Shown here piece after piece: positions 17,663-26,298 of a DNA stretch of 64,000 bases. Source of the stretch: JACCXM01 sp046328335. GTDB taxonomy: Bacteria; Chloroflexota; Chloroflexia; Thermomicrobiales; UBA6265. Under the pieces are notes generated by a model. That model was not told the DNA's origin and ran no database searches. It saw only the letters and a list, made by a program, of their open reading frames with translations. The stretch's first letter is position 1, and every line of letters begins with the position of its first letter. Position numbers and translations under genes: made by a program. Location: assembly GCA_046328335.1 (NCBI GenBank), contig JAXLWU010000019.1, positions 1 to 64,000 on the forward strand, given 5' to 3'.

Positions 17663-17741
17663 TGTCGTCCCGACGCAGGAGGGACCTCGGCGGTGGCGCG
17701 GGTGGTGGCCAGTGACGAGATTCCTCGCGGCTCGAAATGAC
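17663..17741 (-). repeat. Dispersed intergenic repeat family A, copy 1
   Basis: Read on the minus strand it gives a GAGCCGCGAGGAATCTCG start and a CCGAGGTCCCTCCTGCGTCG end with GGGACGACAC after it. The same two modules flank a variable middle at 28174-28254 and 44281-44373. It lies outside genes. Confidence 0.75.
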
Positions 17742-17885
17742 CCATGTCTTGCACGCCGCTCTAATGGGAGAGGCGCCGCGGCCGATGCGGCCACAATATC
17801 GGCGCTTGGCTGTATGTCGTCGCGCGAAAACACCCGGAGTCTGATACAGAATCCTGTTGAAGACACGCGCTGTGCATACGGGAGC

Positions 17886-18003
17886 GAGCCCCTCTCCGGC
17901 CGGGAGGGGGACTCCTCCCTCCGGGGAGGGGGACCCCTCCCTCCGGCGGAGGGAGGCGCGGGAGGGAGAACTGGGAGGGAGCCAGGGTTGGGGTGAGAGT
18001 GAG
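17886..18003. repeat. REP-like palindrome cluster (CCCCTCTCC / GGAGAGGGG family)
   Basis: A run of CCCTCTCCGG, GGGAGGGGGA, CCTCCCTCCGG and GGAGGGAGG blocks ends in GGTTGGGGTGAGAG. The same palindrome plus GGTTGG tail occurs at 19534-19572 and (inverse) near 31453-31478, so it is a multicopy intergenic element. Confidence 0.7.
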
Positions 18004-18040
18004 CGCGGCGCCACAACGGCAGTCATCAGCCGGATTCCGT

Positions 18041-18670
18041 ATGAATCCCCAAGATGCGTTGGCGAAAGCCACACGTACCCTCGTGCGCGTATGGGTAATC
18101 AGTTTGCTCCTGGTGTTGCTGGCGGTCAGTTCACTTTTGAACGGACCAACGCCAACCACGGCCTCCTCCGCAATCGCCACGGTCACGCTATCACCGCGTT
18201 GTGAGGTTCCACCACGGTCGGTGACCGAGATCGAGGCACTTCTGACAACCCCAGTTGCCACGCCGGCGGCAACGACCGGCGGTACGACGCTGCCCGTGGG
18301 TGAGCCGGTCGACGTAGATCAATCTCGATTGATCGCGGAAACCGTCGGCGGATGGCTGGTCTGCCAGAATCTCGGCGATCAACTTCGCGCCTGGTCGTTT
18401 TTCAGTGACGGATACCTGTACCGCCTGCTCAGCCGACAGGGAACGGTCGGCAACGTTCCCGCCGCCACGCCACAGACGTTTGCGGAAACGGCCCTGCTTC
18501 AGGAGATCTCGGGGGAACGCCTCCTGCCGGACGGCCGCCTCGGCGCGCTGGTGACCATCACCTACTCGTCGGTTCCGATGCCGAAGACGTTCTTCTTCTA
18601 CTTCGTGCCGAAGGACGGCCGGCTGCGCATCGACGGTATTCTCGGTGAGATCTCGTTTTCCGTACCGTAG
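18041..18670 (+). CDS. Membrane-anchored or secreted hypothetical protein
   Basis: A 209-residue protein from ATG 18041; the frame extends to 17993 but into repeat DNA. An N-terminal hydrophobic helix (about residues 16-34) acts as signal anchor. It is followed by a Thr/Ala/Pro-rich linker and a globular C-terminal domain of alternating hydrophobic strands (GGWLVCQNLGDQLRAWSFFS, then FFFYFVPKDGRLRIDGIL), like a nuclear-transport-factor-2-type fold. No catalytic motif is recognised. It stands alone, with no operon partners. Confidence 0.65.
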   Translation: MNPQDALAKATRTLVRVWVISLLLVLLAVSSLLNGPTPTTASSAIATVTLSPRCEVPPRSVTEIEALLTTPVATPAATTGGTTLPVGEPVDVDQSRLIAETVGGWLVCQNLGDQLRAWSFFSDGYLYRLLSRQGTVGNVPAATPQTFAETALLQEISGERLLPDGRLGALVTITYSSVPMPKTFFFYFVPKDGRLRIDGILGEISFSVP

Positions 18671-18691
18671 CCGGCCTGGGAATCACTGCTC

Positions 18692-18952
18692 CTAGCGGAC
18701 CCCGCAAACGAGCACCTGTCCCCGTTCATCGGTCCAGTGCAGCAGTTCCGCCAGTTCGTCATCGTCGACGAGGAATCGCGCGTCGCACACCGGACAAATG
18801 ACTGCTTGCGCGCAGTCACCCCGGCTTTCGCACCATTCCAGGACTCCGCCATAGGAACGACACCGTCCTGAACAAAGATGGCGCAACACAGCGAGAACGG
18901 CAGGACTGAGATCGGCGGTGAAGTGGGTATCCAGGGACATCGCATCGACCAC
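18692..18952 (-). CDS. Small Cys-rich hypothetical protein (zinc-ribbon-like)
   Basis: An 86-residue protein. AAGGAGGTG about seven bases before GTG 18952 supports the start; ATG at 18940 is an alternative. Cysteines occur as CSGRC, a CESRGDC pair and CPVC, then one near the C-terminus, which could form a zinc ribbon. The acidic DDDELAELLHWTDERGQ segment is soluble. I do not recognise a family. It is convergent with the preceding plus-strand gene. Confidence 0.6.
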   Translation of the reverse strand: MVDAMSLDTHFTADLSPAVLAVLRHLCSGRCRSYGGVLEWCESRGDCAQAVICPVCDARFLVDDDELAELLHWTDERGQVLVCGVR

Positions 18953-19045
18953 GGGGCACCTCCTTCTCGGCGTCGCCCGTGGCTGTCGGGTCCCAGGTTG
19001 TGGCCACGGGAGACAGCGTCCAGACTACACCCGTGATCGGGAAAG

Positions 19046-19342
19046 TCAAGCGGCAAGGCGGTCAGGCGCGGCCTGCGACGGATCGGCGATACCGGCCGCA
19101 AGCCAAAAGGCGGCGCGATGCTTGCAGACCGGATCATCGAACGCGGCCGCCTGGCAGGCACAGCCATGCACATACCCGCCGGTGACTTCCAACTCGTAGG
19201 CCGCGTGGCGGTTTGTGCCACTCGTCGCGATCCAGCCACCCGATCCTACCAACTGGCGGACCTCGACCCCTTCCTTTTTCGCTCTCGCGATGGCGGCCTG
19301 CCAGCGCTCAGGCGTGGCTTCCCGCGGTTTTTTCACATCCAT
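19046..19342 (-). CDS. SWIM zinc-finger-like small protein
   Basis: A 98-residue protein with a central CACQAAAFDDPVCKHRAAF block, matching the SWIM pattern CxCx(n)CxH that binds zinc and occurs in DNA- or protein-binding contexts. The N-terminal half, with REATPERWQAAIARAKKEGV, looks helical. The preceding Gly-rich strands are typical of the small SWIM proteins found beside helicases, but no helicase is adjacent here. Confidence 0.7.
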   Translation of the reverse strand: MDVKKPREATPERWQAAIARAKKEGVEVRQLVGSGGWIATSGTNRHAAYELEVTGGYVHGCACQAAAFDDPVCKHRAAFWLAAGIADPSQAAPDRLAA

Positions 19343-19707
19343 ATCAGGACTCCCAATTCATAGGCAGAACATGTCCTTCTCGTTCGTTCAGCATCAGCAT
19401 TATAGCACAAATGGTCTAATTTCTCTTGCGGAATCTGTTCTTGGCCTTTTTGCCCGACCCGTTCTGACAAGGGTAGATATGGCTGGATTGAGGCGGTTGC
19501 CCTCGCATGGGATGGCCACGACGTGGCCCGACGCCCCTCTCCGGCTCGACGGGAGAGGGGTTGGGGTGAGGGTAGGCGCGGCAAGACCGCCTTACCTATC
19601 CTTGACAACCCGACCGCTTGGGAGTGTCAGATCTGGCGACTCAGATGGCGAGGACAGCGACGATGGCGTGAGATCACCCGTGCCCGGCCGGGTTCCGTGC
19701 CGGTGCG
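19343..19707. other. Non-coding stretch with REP-like palindrome
   Basis: No supported gene. It contains the REP-like palindrome at 19534-19572. Otherwise there is an AT-richer segment near 19390-19440 that may hold the promoter of the SWIM gene (minus strand). Confidence 0.6.
19534..19572. repeat. REP-like palindrome, copy 2
   Basis: CCCCTCTCC at 19534-19542 is inverse to GGAGAGGGG at 19552-19560, followed by TTGGGGTGAGGG. The tail and stem match the copies at 17886-18003 and 31453-31478. Confidence 0.8.
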
Positions 19708-21027
19708 TCATTCGGCTCCGTTGCCGTCGGCAACCTCACCGTACCGGGACATCAGTGGCGTAACCGAAATGCCGTGCACCAGGACCGAAACCGTCACCAC
19801 CGCCAGCGTCATTCCGAGCAGCAGGCGTCCAAGCGCCGGCGAGATCGCGTGCTCGATGGCGTACATCAGGTAGTAGATCGAGCCGATCCCGCGCACGCCG
19901 AACCAGGCGATGAACGCCCGCTGCAGCGGTGACGTGGCGGAACCGATTGTGCCCAGACCCACCGCCGCTGGCCGGATGATGAAGAAGAGGAGCGGCACGA
20001 ACCAGATCGCGGCGGCTGGCACGATCTCCCACGTAAGCATCGCGCCGATCAGGATCATGACCGCGACTTCACCGATCCGTTCCAGTTGCTCGGTGAATCC
20101 GAGAACCGCCTGCGCCATGTAGGCCGGGGCCACTTTTTCATCGGTCGCGATCGCTTCCTCATCTCCGGTGGCCGCAGCCTGAGCAATCATATCCTCGGGC
20201 GATTCCTCCGCCCCCAATTCCCATTCTTCGATTTTGCGGAGCGCCAGACCGGCGGCGAAGACGGCCAGAAACCCGTAGGCGTTCAGTATCACGGCCACGC
20301 CATACGACAGCGCAATCAATCCCAGGGCGATGAAGTCATCGAGCCCGATCGCCTCGCGATGCTGCCGCCGCAAGTGGAGGATCAGCCTGCCCATGGCCAT
20401 CCCCAACAGAGCACCGATGGCAAGCCCACCCGTCACCGCCCAGACCACATCGACCGCGAGCCAGCGCCAGCCCGACTCCCCAAGGTCATGCAGTCCCAAT
20501 AGACCCAGACCGAGCATCACGAACGGGAACGCCGAACCATCGTTGAGACCGGCCTCGCCGGTCAGCGTGAAGCGCAGTCGATCGCGGTCGCGCGGTCCAG
20601 TGACCTGGACGTCTGAGGCAAGGACCGGATCGGTTGGCGCGAGCAGCCCTCCCATCAGAATCGCCGCGCCAATTGGCAACCCAAGCAGCAGATGCGCGAC
20701 GAGCCCGATCAGTCCGACCGTGACCACCATCGATCCCGTGGCGAGGACCACCGGTAGCCGCCAAAGCGGATCGCGGAGCGGGACGCGCAACTTCAGCCCA
20801 GCGCTGAAAAGCGAAACAATCACCGCGACTTCGGTGATCCGCTCCAGAGCCGCTGCATCTGCCATCGGATCGATGTGAACCAGACCGAAGCCATGTGGCC
20901 CGATCACGACGCCCACCGCGAGATAGAGCATCGCGGTCGAAAGCGGCAGCCGCTTCAGCACGCTGGCGCTGAGGGCCATTACGATCAGCACCGCGCCGAT
21001 GACGATGTACCCGAGTGTGAATGTCAT
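19708..21027 (-). CDS. Cation:proton antiporter (CPA family)
   Basis: A 439-residue integral membrane protein with about 12 helices. Family motifs include LYLAVGVVIGPHGFGLVHID near the start, LLAPTDPVLASDVQV (the essential TDP/DP region) and TGEAGLNDGSAFPFVMLGL. A hydrophilic loop rich in Glu (about residues 280-300) precedes the last helices, with AFIAWFGVRGIGSIYYLMYA at the end. It would exchange sodium or potassium for protons. The gene is single, and its start faces the membrane-protein gene at 21237-21644. Confidence 0.9.
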   Translation of the reverse strand: MTFTLGYIVIGAVLIVMALSASVLKRLPLSTAMLYLAVGVVIGPHGFGLVHIDPMADAAALERITEVAVIVSLFSAGLKLRVPLRDPLWRLPVVLATGSMVVTVGLIGLVAHLLLGLPIGAAILMGGLLAPTDPVLASDVQVTGPRDRDRLRFTLTGEAGLNDGSAFPFVMLGLGLLGLHDLGESGWRWLAVDVVWAVTGGLAIGALLGMAMGRLILHLRRQHREAIGLDDFIALGLIALSYGVAVILNAYGFLAVFAAGLALRKIEEWELGAEESPEDMIAQAAATGDEEAIATDEKVAPAYMAQAVLGFTEQLERIGEVAVMILIGAMLTWEIVPAAAIWFVPLLFFIIRPAAVGLGTIGSATSPLQRAFIAWFGVRGIGSIYYLMYAIEHAISPALGRLLLGMTLAVVTVSVLVHGISVTPLMSRYGEVADGNGAE

Positions 21028-21126
21028 CGGGTTCCGCCGAGATTGATGCGAATACCGCCACTTCGCGTCACGTTGTCCTCTGGATGACTGTCACTGTGGC
21101 GGCACTTCGCAATACTTGCGCCAACA

Positions 21127-21152
21127 CAACGGGCGCCGCATGGCGCCCGTTG
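21127..21152 (-). terminator. Strong hairpin, probable terminator for the 21237-21644 gene
   Basis: A perfect 11-bp stem (21127-21137 with 21142-21152) closes on the four-base loop GCAT, located 3' of the minus-strand gene ending at 21237. No clear T-tract follows, so termination is likely but not certain. Confidence 0.55.
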
Positions 21153-21236
21153 CCGTCAATCAACGAATTGTGGTGTCGTCAGTCTCCAGACACTGGAGTT
21201 CTTGCGCGCCGTGAGCCCGAAGGGCGATGTCGCACC

Positions 21237-21644
21237 TTAATCGGCTGGCGCTCCCGCCTCGACAGCGCGGGACTGCCCGGTGTAGACCATGCCCGCAACG
21301 ATCAGGAACAGCGCCTCGACCGCCAGGCTCAGCAGGCCCATTGGCTCCGAGAATTCCTCCCAGGAGTTTTCGCGGAACATCGGGATTCCGATCGTGCGGC
21401 TCAGCAGGTAGCCAACCAATGAGCCACCGGCGACCAGCACGCCCAGAGTCCAGCCCCATCGCTCGCCGCGCGCGATGCCGACCGCGGAAATTACCGATCC
21501 GACCACGCTCAGCGCGAACAGAGCGCCGATGTACTTGACCTCACCGAAGTACTCCTGCGTCTCCGCCAGGTGGATGAGGCCCGTCGCCAGAATCAACGCG
21601 ATCCCCAGAAACATCTGCCAACTGCTTGCCATCATCTTGCCCAC
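21237..21644 (-). CDS. Four-helix membrane protein, hypothetical
   Basis: A 135-residue protein with four hydrophobic segments (about residues 8-25, 37-56, 62-82 and 103-121). The GTG start at 21644 follows a GAGGAGAG ribosome site; ATG 21635 is an alternative. I do not recognise the family. A direct-repeat box 88 bases upstream of its start matches one upstream of the operon at 26523. It is therefore probably controlled by the OmpR-type regulator at 23123 and belongs to the same response. Confidence 0.7.
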   Translation of the reverse strand: MGKMMASSWQMFLGIALILATGLIHLAETQEYFGEVKYIGALFALSVVGSVISAVGIARGERWGWTLGVLVAGGSLVGYLLSRTIGIPMFRENSWEEFSEPMGLLSLAVEALFLIVAGMVYTGQSRAVEAGAPAD

Positions 21645-21731
21645 GATGTCTCTCCTCGCTCTCGCGGCAGGATTCCGGGCACCCGCCCCTCTTCCCTCCG
21701 CATCCTCTGGTATCCAATGTAGAGCCTGGAG

Positions 21732-21749
21732 ATTTGAACTGGATTTGAG
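21732..21749 (-). promoter_or_regulatory. OmpR-type direct-repeat box 1
   Basis: On the minus strand it reads CTCAAATCCAGTTCAAAT: two TCAAAT half-sites 11 bases apart, one helical turn, as OmpR/PhoB-family regulators require. It lies 88 bases before the start codon at 21644. The twin at 26612-26629 shares 14 of 18 bases, the same orientation and nearly the same distance. Confidence 0.6.
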
Positions 21750-21791
21750 TGCGAAGCACGGTATCCCCGACCGCCAAAACGGCGCGAGGAT

Positions 21792-23117
21792 TTACGCCAT
21801 TCGTGCGAGAGGGAGGGCAAACCACACGCTGGTGCCATGACCGGGGCTACTCTCCAACCCTATTTCTCCGCCATGCGCGTCGGTCAGGGCCCTGGCGATC
21901 GCCAGTCCCAGGCCTGTTCCCCCCGAACTCCGCGAGCGGGAACGTTCGGCCCGGTAGAAGCGATCGAACACCTGTCGCTGCTCGTTCGCGGCGATACCGA
22001 CTCCGGTATCGCGCACGGTTACGACGCCCCGATTTCCCCGCCGCGTGACCTCCACGGAGACACGGCCAGGACCAGACGTATACGCGATGGCGTTATCGAG
22101 AAGGATGCGCACGATTTGGCGCACGCGGTCGGGATCAGCCTCGACGATGACATCGGAGGCGATCTCCAACTCGAGGCCGAGTTTCGCCGCTTGCGCGATC
22201 AGTGCGAATGGCGCTACCGCGGCGCGCACGGTTGCGCCGAGGTCGATGAGCGCCTTGCGCAGTTGCATTTCCGAACTATCGATCCGGGCCAACAGCAGCA
22301 GATCGTCGACGAGGCGGTTGGTGGAATCGACCTCGCTCAGCAATTCCTTCAATTCGTCCTTCACCGCGGGTGAGGCGTCTGGCAAACGCTGCACCAACTC
22401 CGCGGTGGCCCGGATCAGCGTGAGTGGCGTTCGCAGTTCGTGTGACGCATCCGCGACGAATTCGCGCTGACGGGCGAAGGCGGCATCGATCGGGCGCATG
22501 GCCCGGCGTGCCAGGAAGAGCCCGGCGGGTATGGCGACAATGGCTCCCAACGCCACCCCCGCCAGCGTGGTCATCCCCACCAGCCGAAGTTCGGCGCGAT
22601 GTTCGCGGTCGCTCTGTGCGGCCTGGACGACGCCCACGGTACGGTCACCCCGGAGCACGGGCTCGCTCAGGACGCGCATCGATTCGTCCGCAATGCGGAC
22701 GGTCCGGGCATCGGTTGCGCCGCCAAGCGCGGCGTTGATGCTCGCTTTGTCGGGCAATCCAGGAACGGATAGGCCGCGCGCATTGGCGACGAGGCGGCCG
22801 TCCTCGGTTACGGCAAAGAGCAATACATCGCCACTTTCGAGCAAGTCCCGGGCTTCGTGATCATCATCGTCACCTTGCTCCCGATCGCTGCCCTGAAGAT
22901 GGTCCTCACCTGTGGATCCCGAGGCCGACGATCCACTGTCGATGAGATCACCCCACGACTCTCTCGCGGACTCGACTCGTTCGGAGAGTACGCGGTCCGC
23001 TTCCCGATTGAGGTTCTGCAGGAGGAGCAGGTAGGTCACCAGTCCGGCCGCGGCGATGACCGCGACGACAACGACAGCGTTGAGCAGCGCGAGGCGACGC
23101 CCGATCTTCGCGAACAT
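21792..23117 (-). CDS. Two-component sensor histidine kinase (OmpR-class, HAMP-type)
   Basis: A 441-residue membrane kinase. A TM helix (about 12-35) is followed by an extracytoplasmic sensor with an acidic Asp/Glu/Ser-rich loop (about 60-95), a second TM near 175-200, then the DHp with VADASHELRTPLTLI (phospho-His near 225). The ATPase domain has DNAIAYT, DTGVGI and GGTGLGLAIARAL. It lies six bases after the response regulator gene on the same strand. The acidic periplasmic loop could sense cations. The cognate regulator is at 23123-23800. Confidence 0.92.
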   Translation of the reverse strand: MFAKIGRRLALLNAVVVVAVIAAAGLVTYLLLLQNLNREADRVLSERVESARESWGDLIDSGSSASGSTGEDHLQGSDREQGDDDDHEARDLLESGDVLLFAVTEDGRLVANARGLSVPGLPDKASINAALGGATDARTVRIADESMRVLSEPVLRGDRTVGVVQAAQSDREHRAELRLVGMTTLAGVALGAIVAIPAGLFLARRAMRPIDAAFARQREFVADASHELRTPLTLIRATAELVQRLPDASPAVKDELKELLSEVDSTNRLVDDLLLLARIDSSEMQLRKALIDLGATVRAAVAPFALIAQAAKLGLELEIASDVIVEADPDRVRQIVRILLDNAIAYTSGPGRVSVEVTRRGNRGVVTVRDTGVGIAANEQRQVFDRFYRAERSRSRSSGGTGLGLAIARALTDAHGGEIGLESSPGHGTSVWFALPLARMA

Positions 23118-23122
23118 CCCCG

Positions 23123-23800
23123 CTACTCGGCGGGAACGAGATAGCCGGATCCACGCACCGTGCGGATCAAGCCGGTTGCGTTACCGCCGTTGTCGAATTT
23201 CCGCCGCAGGTAGTGGATGTAGAGATCGACAGTGTTACCCTGGGGATCGGCATCATAGCCCCAGACACGCTCCAGGAGTTGATCGCGACTGAGCACTCGG
23301 CCGCGGTTGCGGACGAGAACCTCGAGCAGCGCAAACTCTTTCGGCGAGAGGTCGACGACCTGCTCGCCGATGCGGGCCGTGTGCGACGTGAAGTCGATGG
23401 TGACATCGCCGATGGTCACGAGCGGCTCCAGGAGGGGGCGGTCGCCGCGCCGCAGTAAAGCGCGCAGACGGGCGATCAGTTCGGCAAACTCGAACGGCTT
23501 GGCCAGATAGTCGTCAGCGCCAGCATTCAGACCAGCCACCCGCTCCGGCAGTTCGCCGCGGGCGGTCAGCATCAGCACTGGCGTGGCGACGTGCGATTCC
23601 CGCAATTCCCGCAGCAGTGCGGGACCATCACGCCGGGGAAGCATCCAATCGAGCACGATGGCATCGTAAATGCCGCCTAGCGCCGCATCGAGGCCGCTTT
23701 CGCCATCGTGGGCGATATCGACCTCGAATCGTTCCTGGCGCAGGACTCGGGCAATGACGTCGGCGAGTCGAACGTCGTCCTCAATCACCAGAATACGCAT
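23123..23800 (-). CDS. OmpR/PhoB-family response regulator
   Basis: A 225-residue regulator. The receiver domain has acidic residues E7, D8 and D9, phospho-acceptor D51 (VLDWMLP) and a conserved KPFEFAEL. The C-terminal winged helix contains LSPKEFALLEVLVRNRGRV and the YIHYLRRKF recognition region. The start overlaps the end of the ferric-reductase-like gene, so it closes the membrane operon and is co-transcribed with its kinase. Two matched direct-repeat boxes at 21732 and 26612 are the predicted binding sites. Confidence 0.93.
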   Translation of the reverse strand: MRILVIEDDVRLADVIARVLRQERFEVDIAHDGESGLDAALGGIYDAIVLDWMLPRRDGPALLRELRESHVATPVLMLTARGELPERVAGLNAGADDYLAKPFEFAELIARLRALLRRGDRPLLEPLVTIGDVTIDFTSHTARIGEQVVDLSPKEFALLEVLVRNRGRVLSRDQLLERVWGYDADPQGNTVDLYIHYLRRKFDNGGNATGLIRTVRGSGYLVPAE

Positions 23801-24509
23801 TGGCCATCCGTCGGGCTGGCGCCTGCGTCCCCCCCCTCTGCGAACCCCTGGCGCCGCGCAAGACTCGATAGAGGGTGAAGGTTACTACCACCGCTCCCGT
23901 GGCCAGATAAAGCGCTCTCACCCAGGTCTGGCTGGTATCGGTCCCGGCGCCGACCCCATGCAGGAGGGCCATGCCAAAGAGGGGAAAGGTCAGCCAGTGC
24001 AGCGCCCGCCAGGTCTTCGTGCCGATCCGCGACCGCAGGCTGAAACTGACGCCGATGATAACGGTCAGTTGTCCAGCGAGAACGCCCAGCCCAGTCCATG
24101 GTTCGCGCCAGCCCGCCGCGAACGGCACCAGCAGTTCGCGAAAGCCGTAATTGACCGTCGGATCGGCGGCGATGCTGAGCATGTGCAGGGCGAGAAACCC
24201 ATAGGCGAGTTGCGTGGCAAATGCGTGCACGCTCAGCACGCCACCCCGGCTCACCCAGCGATCGAGGAGCGAAGTAGTCAGGGCCAGTCCACCAACCGTC
24301 GCGACCCAGAGCGAAATGTAGAGGCTCAGACCAGATGCGCGGGCGATGTACCAGGTGAGTGGGCTGAGGGAGCGTCCGGTGAGTGCCGCGACCGCGAAAA
24401 GAACCGCGATGAGAAGCGCGCTACCGGCGATCAACCCTACAGAGAAACCTCCCGCCGGTTCAGGCCGCGCGGCAGGCGCAGCCGGCCGCGCCGTTCCATT
24501 CTTGTCCAT
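23781..24509 (-). CDS. Ferric reductase-like transmembrane (cytochrome b) protein
   Basis: A 242-residue protein from ATG 24509; the frame continues upstream but inside ApbE. Six hydrophobic helices are visible. His residues sit in helix pairs as expected for heme: LSVHAFATQL and LALHMLSIAAD, then RALHWLTFPLFGMALLHGVG. It matches the ferric-reductase-like domain of MsrQ/NOX-type proteins but lacks any C-terminal FAD/NAD domain. It overlaps apbE by 50 bases, so the two are likely coupled, suggesting a membrane electron-transfer unit. Confidence 0.78.
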   Translation of the reverse strand: MDKNGTARPAAPAARPEPAGGFSVGLIAGSALLIAVLFAVAALTGRSLSPLTWYIARASGLSLYISLWVATVGGLALTTSLLDRWVSRGGVLSVHAFATQLAYGFLALHMLSIAADPTVNYGFRELLVPFAAGWREPWTGLGVLAGQLTVIIGVSFSLRSRIGTKTWRALHWLTFPLFGMALLHGVGAGTDTSQTWVRALYLATGAVVVTFTLYRVLRGARGSQRGGTQAPARRMANAYSGD

Positions 24510-25437
24510 AGTGATTCCTGTCAAAGATGCGGTAGTCACCATCGTCGAACACCACCACCGCGCACCGCGCGCCAAACAGGTCAGTAACCTCCTCCCGGGT
24601 GACGGTGAGCATCAGTCCTTTGGTCGCGATTTCCGCCGCGGTGACGCTGGCGGCAATTGCGGTCACCGCCTGCACGCCATTTCTGATCGGTTGCCCGCCG
24701 CGGGGATCGATCAGGTGGTGCATCGTCTGCCCATTGCTTCGCCAGCGGCGGCGGTAGGTACCGGAGGTCGCCACCCCGATTCCTCGCCCTGGCACGACGC
24801 GCAGACTGAGGATGTCCGTGTCCGGCTGTTGGGGATTCTCGACTCCTACGTCCCAGGTATCGCCGGACGGCGGGACACCCCAGACACGCATGTCCCCCCC
24901 GGCATCGACGGCGCCTCCTGGCCAGTCGCCCAACTCCGCCGCGAGCCGATCGACGAACGCGCCCTTGGCGATCCCACCGAGATCGATGCGCATGCCGGCA
25001 GGGAGTTGCACGGTGTCATTGCGGCGTTCGAGTACCACCCGGTGCCATGCCGCAAGCCCTGCCGCGCCCACAGGCGCATCCGCGACAACCGGCTCTGTAG
25101 TCACTTGTTCGATACTTCTGCTGTACCCGGCGGCCTCCAGCGAGGGGAGGATGGATGGGTCGAACATGCCTCCCGTACGCCGCACACCGGCCAAGGCGTC
25201 GTCCAACATTTCCAGGAACGTCTGGTCGACTTCGATTGGAATACCGTTTGCCGCGTTCAGCCGGGAAAGGATGCTATCTGGACGAAACCGGCTGAATCGG
25301 CACTCCCACTCCTCGGCTAGCCGCCGACCGGTTGCAAGCGCCTGTTGCAGAGCGGGTTCCGGCACGTCGACCCCGACGATTTCGATCCACGTGCTCATGG
25401 CTGTGAATCCGCCGCGCGGGGTCGGCCGCGTCGTCAT
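24460..25437 (-). CDS. apbE: FAD:protein FMN transferase (ApbE)
   Basis: A 325-residue ApbE. Motifs include MFDPSILP, MRIDLGGIAKGAFVDRLA (the flavin/Mg-binding core), GGDMRVWG and HHLIDPRGGQP. It normally attaches FMN covalently to a Thr/Ser of the DGxxSGAT-type motif in exported proteins. No lipobox or obvious signal peptide is seen, so it may be cytoplasmic or use an unusual export. The ATGA overlap with the upstream gene shows coupling. None of the neighbouring proteins shows a clear flavinylation motif, so its client is elsewhere or atypical. Confidence 0.88.
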   Translation of the reverse strand: MTTRPTPRGGFTAMSTWIEIVGVDVPEPALQQALATGRRLAEEWECRFSRFRPDSILSRLNAANGIPIEVDQTFLEMLDDALAGVRRTGGMFDPSILPSLEAAGYSRSIEQVTTEPVVADAPVGAAGLAAWHRVVLERRNDTVQLPAGMRIDLGGIAKGAFVDRLAAELGDWPGGAVDAGGDMRVWGVPPSGDTWDVGVENPQQPDTDILSLRVVPGRGIGVATSGTYRRRWRSNGQTMHHLIDPRGGQPIRNGVQAVTAIAASVTAAEIATKGLMLTVTREEVTDLFGARCAVVVFDDGDYRIFDRNHYGQEWNGAAGCACRAA

Positions 25438-25841
25438 GACGCCCTCGTGCGAAGGTGCCGCGCGCGGGGTTGTGCGGGCGCGGCGATGGCCTGGATCGGA
25501 GAGCCGAGAGTTTCATCGTCACTGAAGGCGGCGAAATCCGCGAGGCTCCGATCTTCACCCGCGGCGCCGAGATTTCCCTTGGACGGTGCGCTGCCAGGAT
25601 CGACAGCCGCGGAGAGCGGCGGCGCGGCCGCGGCGTGTTGCACTGCCGGGTTGCCGCCAACAATCAATCCGAAGAACGCCACGAATCCGGCCAGGCTCGT
25701 CACGAAGAGCGTCCGCCGCCCCCGCGCTTCGCGTTCCAGACGTTCCTGGTTGCGCGCATCGCGATCCGCGGCGCGCGCGGCTGGATCTTTGGCGAGCCGA
25801 GGGGGGCGAGCGTCAGACGGCGGGTTCTGTAGTTCAGTCAT
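25434..25841 (-). CDS. Single-pass membrane protein, hypothetical
   Basis: A 135-residue protein from ATG 25841 (an upstream ATG at 25871 is possible), overlapping the previous gene by eight bases and apbE by four. A charged N-terminal segment rich in Asp, Arg and Ala (about 15-40) precedes one TM helix (TLFVTSLAGFVAFFGLIVGG). An Ala/Pro/Ser-rich exterior tail follows. I do not recognise a family. Its place between the acidic anchored protein and ApbE suggests a structural part of the electron-transfer unit. Confidence 0.65.
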   Translation of the reverse strand: MTELQNPPSDARPPRLAKDPAARAADRDARNQERLEREARGRRTLFVTSLAGFVAFFGLIVGGNPAVQHAAAAPPLSAAVDPGSAPSKGNLGAAGEDRSLADFAAFSDDETLGSPIQAIAAPAQPRARHLRTRAS

Positions 25842-26232
25842 CGTCGCCCTCTTCATGTTCGTATTGGTCATCCCGGTCCCGCGAGTTTCTCTTCCCGGCG
25901 CGCTCGTGTCTGTCGCGGTCTGACGTTTGATTCACCTCGCCGCGATCGTCGGACCCGGGCGCGAACTTGGAGGACTCAGCAGATTGCGGCTCCTCGCTGA
26001 CGCGCGGCACGGTCTGCACCGCCAGGCTGGAACCGGGGGAGGACAGTGATGGCCTCTGGTCGCCGCCGGTCACAGTCGATTTCGACGTGTTTGACCTGGC
26101 TGGCGCCGGGTCCAGGACCTGGACGCTGGCGGCGGTCTGCCGGGCGAAGAGTTGGTCCGCTGCCGCAACGATCCCAATCGCCAGCAGGACGGTGAGAATA
26201 ACCGAAGCAACAAGGGCCATCCGATGCGTCAT
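25834..26232 (-). CDS. Membrane-anchored low-complexity acidic protein, hypothetical
   Basis: A 132-residue protein. One N-terminal hydrophobic helix (about 5-24) works as signal anchor, followed by a Ser/Pro-rich linker. The C-terminal tail is rich in Asp, Arg, Glu and His (RDRDDQYEHEEGDDD at the end) and could bind cations. The ATG at 26232 follows AAGGAG. It is co-oriented with, and overlaps, the next gene of the operon. No family recognised. Confidence 0.65.
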   Translation of the reverse strand: MTHRMALVASVILTVLLAIGIVAAADQLFARQTAASVQVLDPAPARSNTSKSTVTGGDQRPSLSSPGSSLAVQTVPRVSEEPQSAESSKFAPGSDDRGEVNQTSDRDRHERAGKRNSRDRDDQYEHEEGDDD

Positions 26233-26298
26233 CGTTTGCTCCTTTGCAGCGCCGCGACAGCGACACGCCTTGGATCGCGTCGCTGTCGCGGCATATGG

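Larger units (their letters stand above)
17577..18040. other. Non-coding stretch with two palindromic repeats
   Basis: No supported gene. An open frame at 17586-17996 has no family features and is built across repeats. The stretch holds one reverse copy of a dispersed element (17663-17741) and a G/C-rich REP-like palindrome cluster (17886-18003). Confidence 0.7.

Noticed and set aside
17586..17996. 136-residue open frame
   Set aside because: It runs through two repeat elements, shows no domain or signal and has no good start site.
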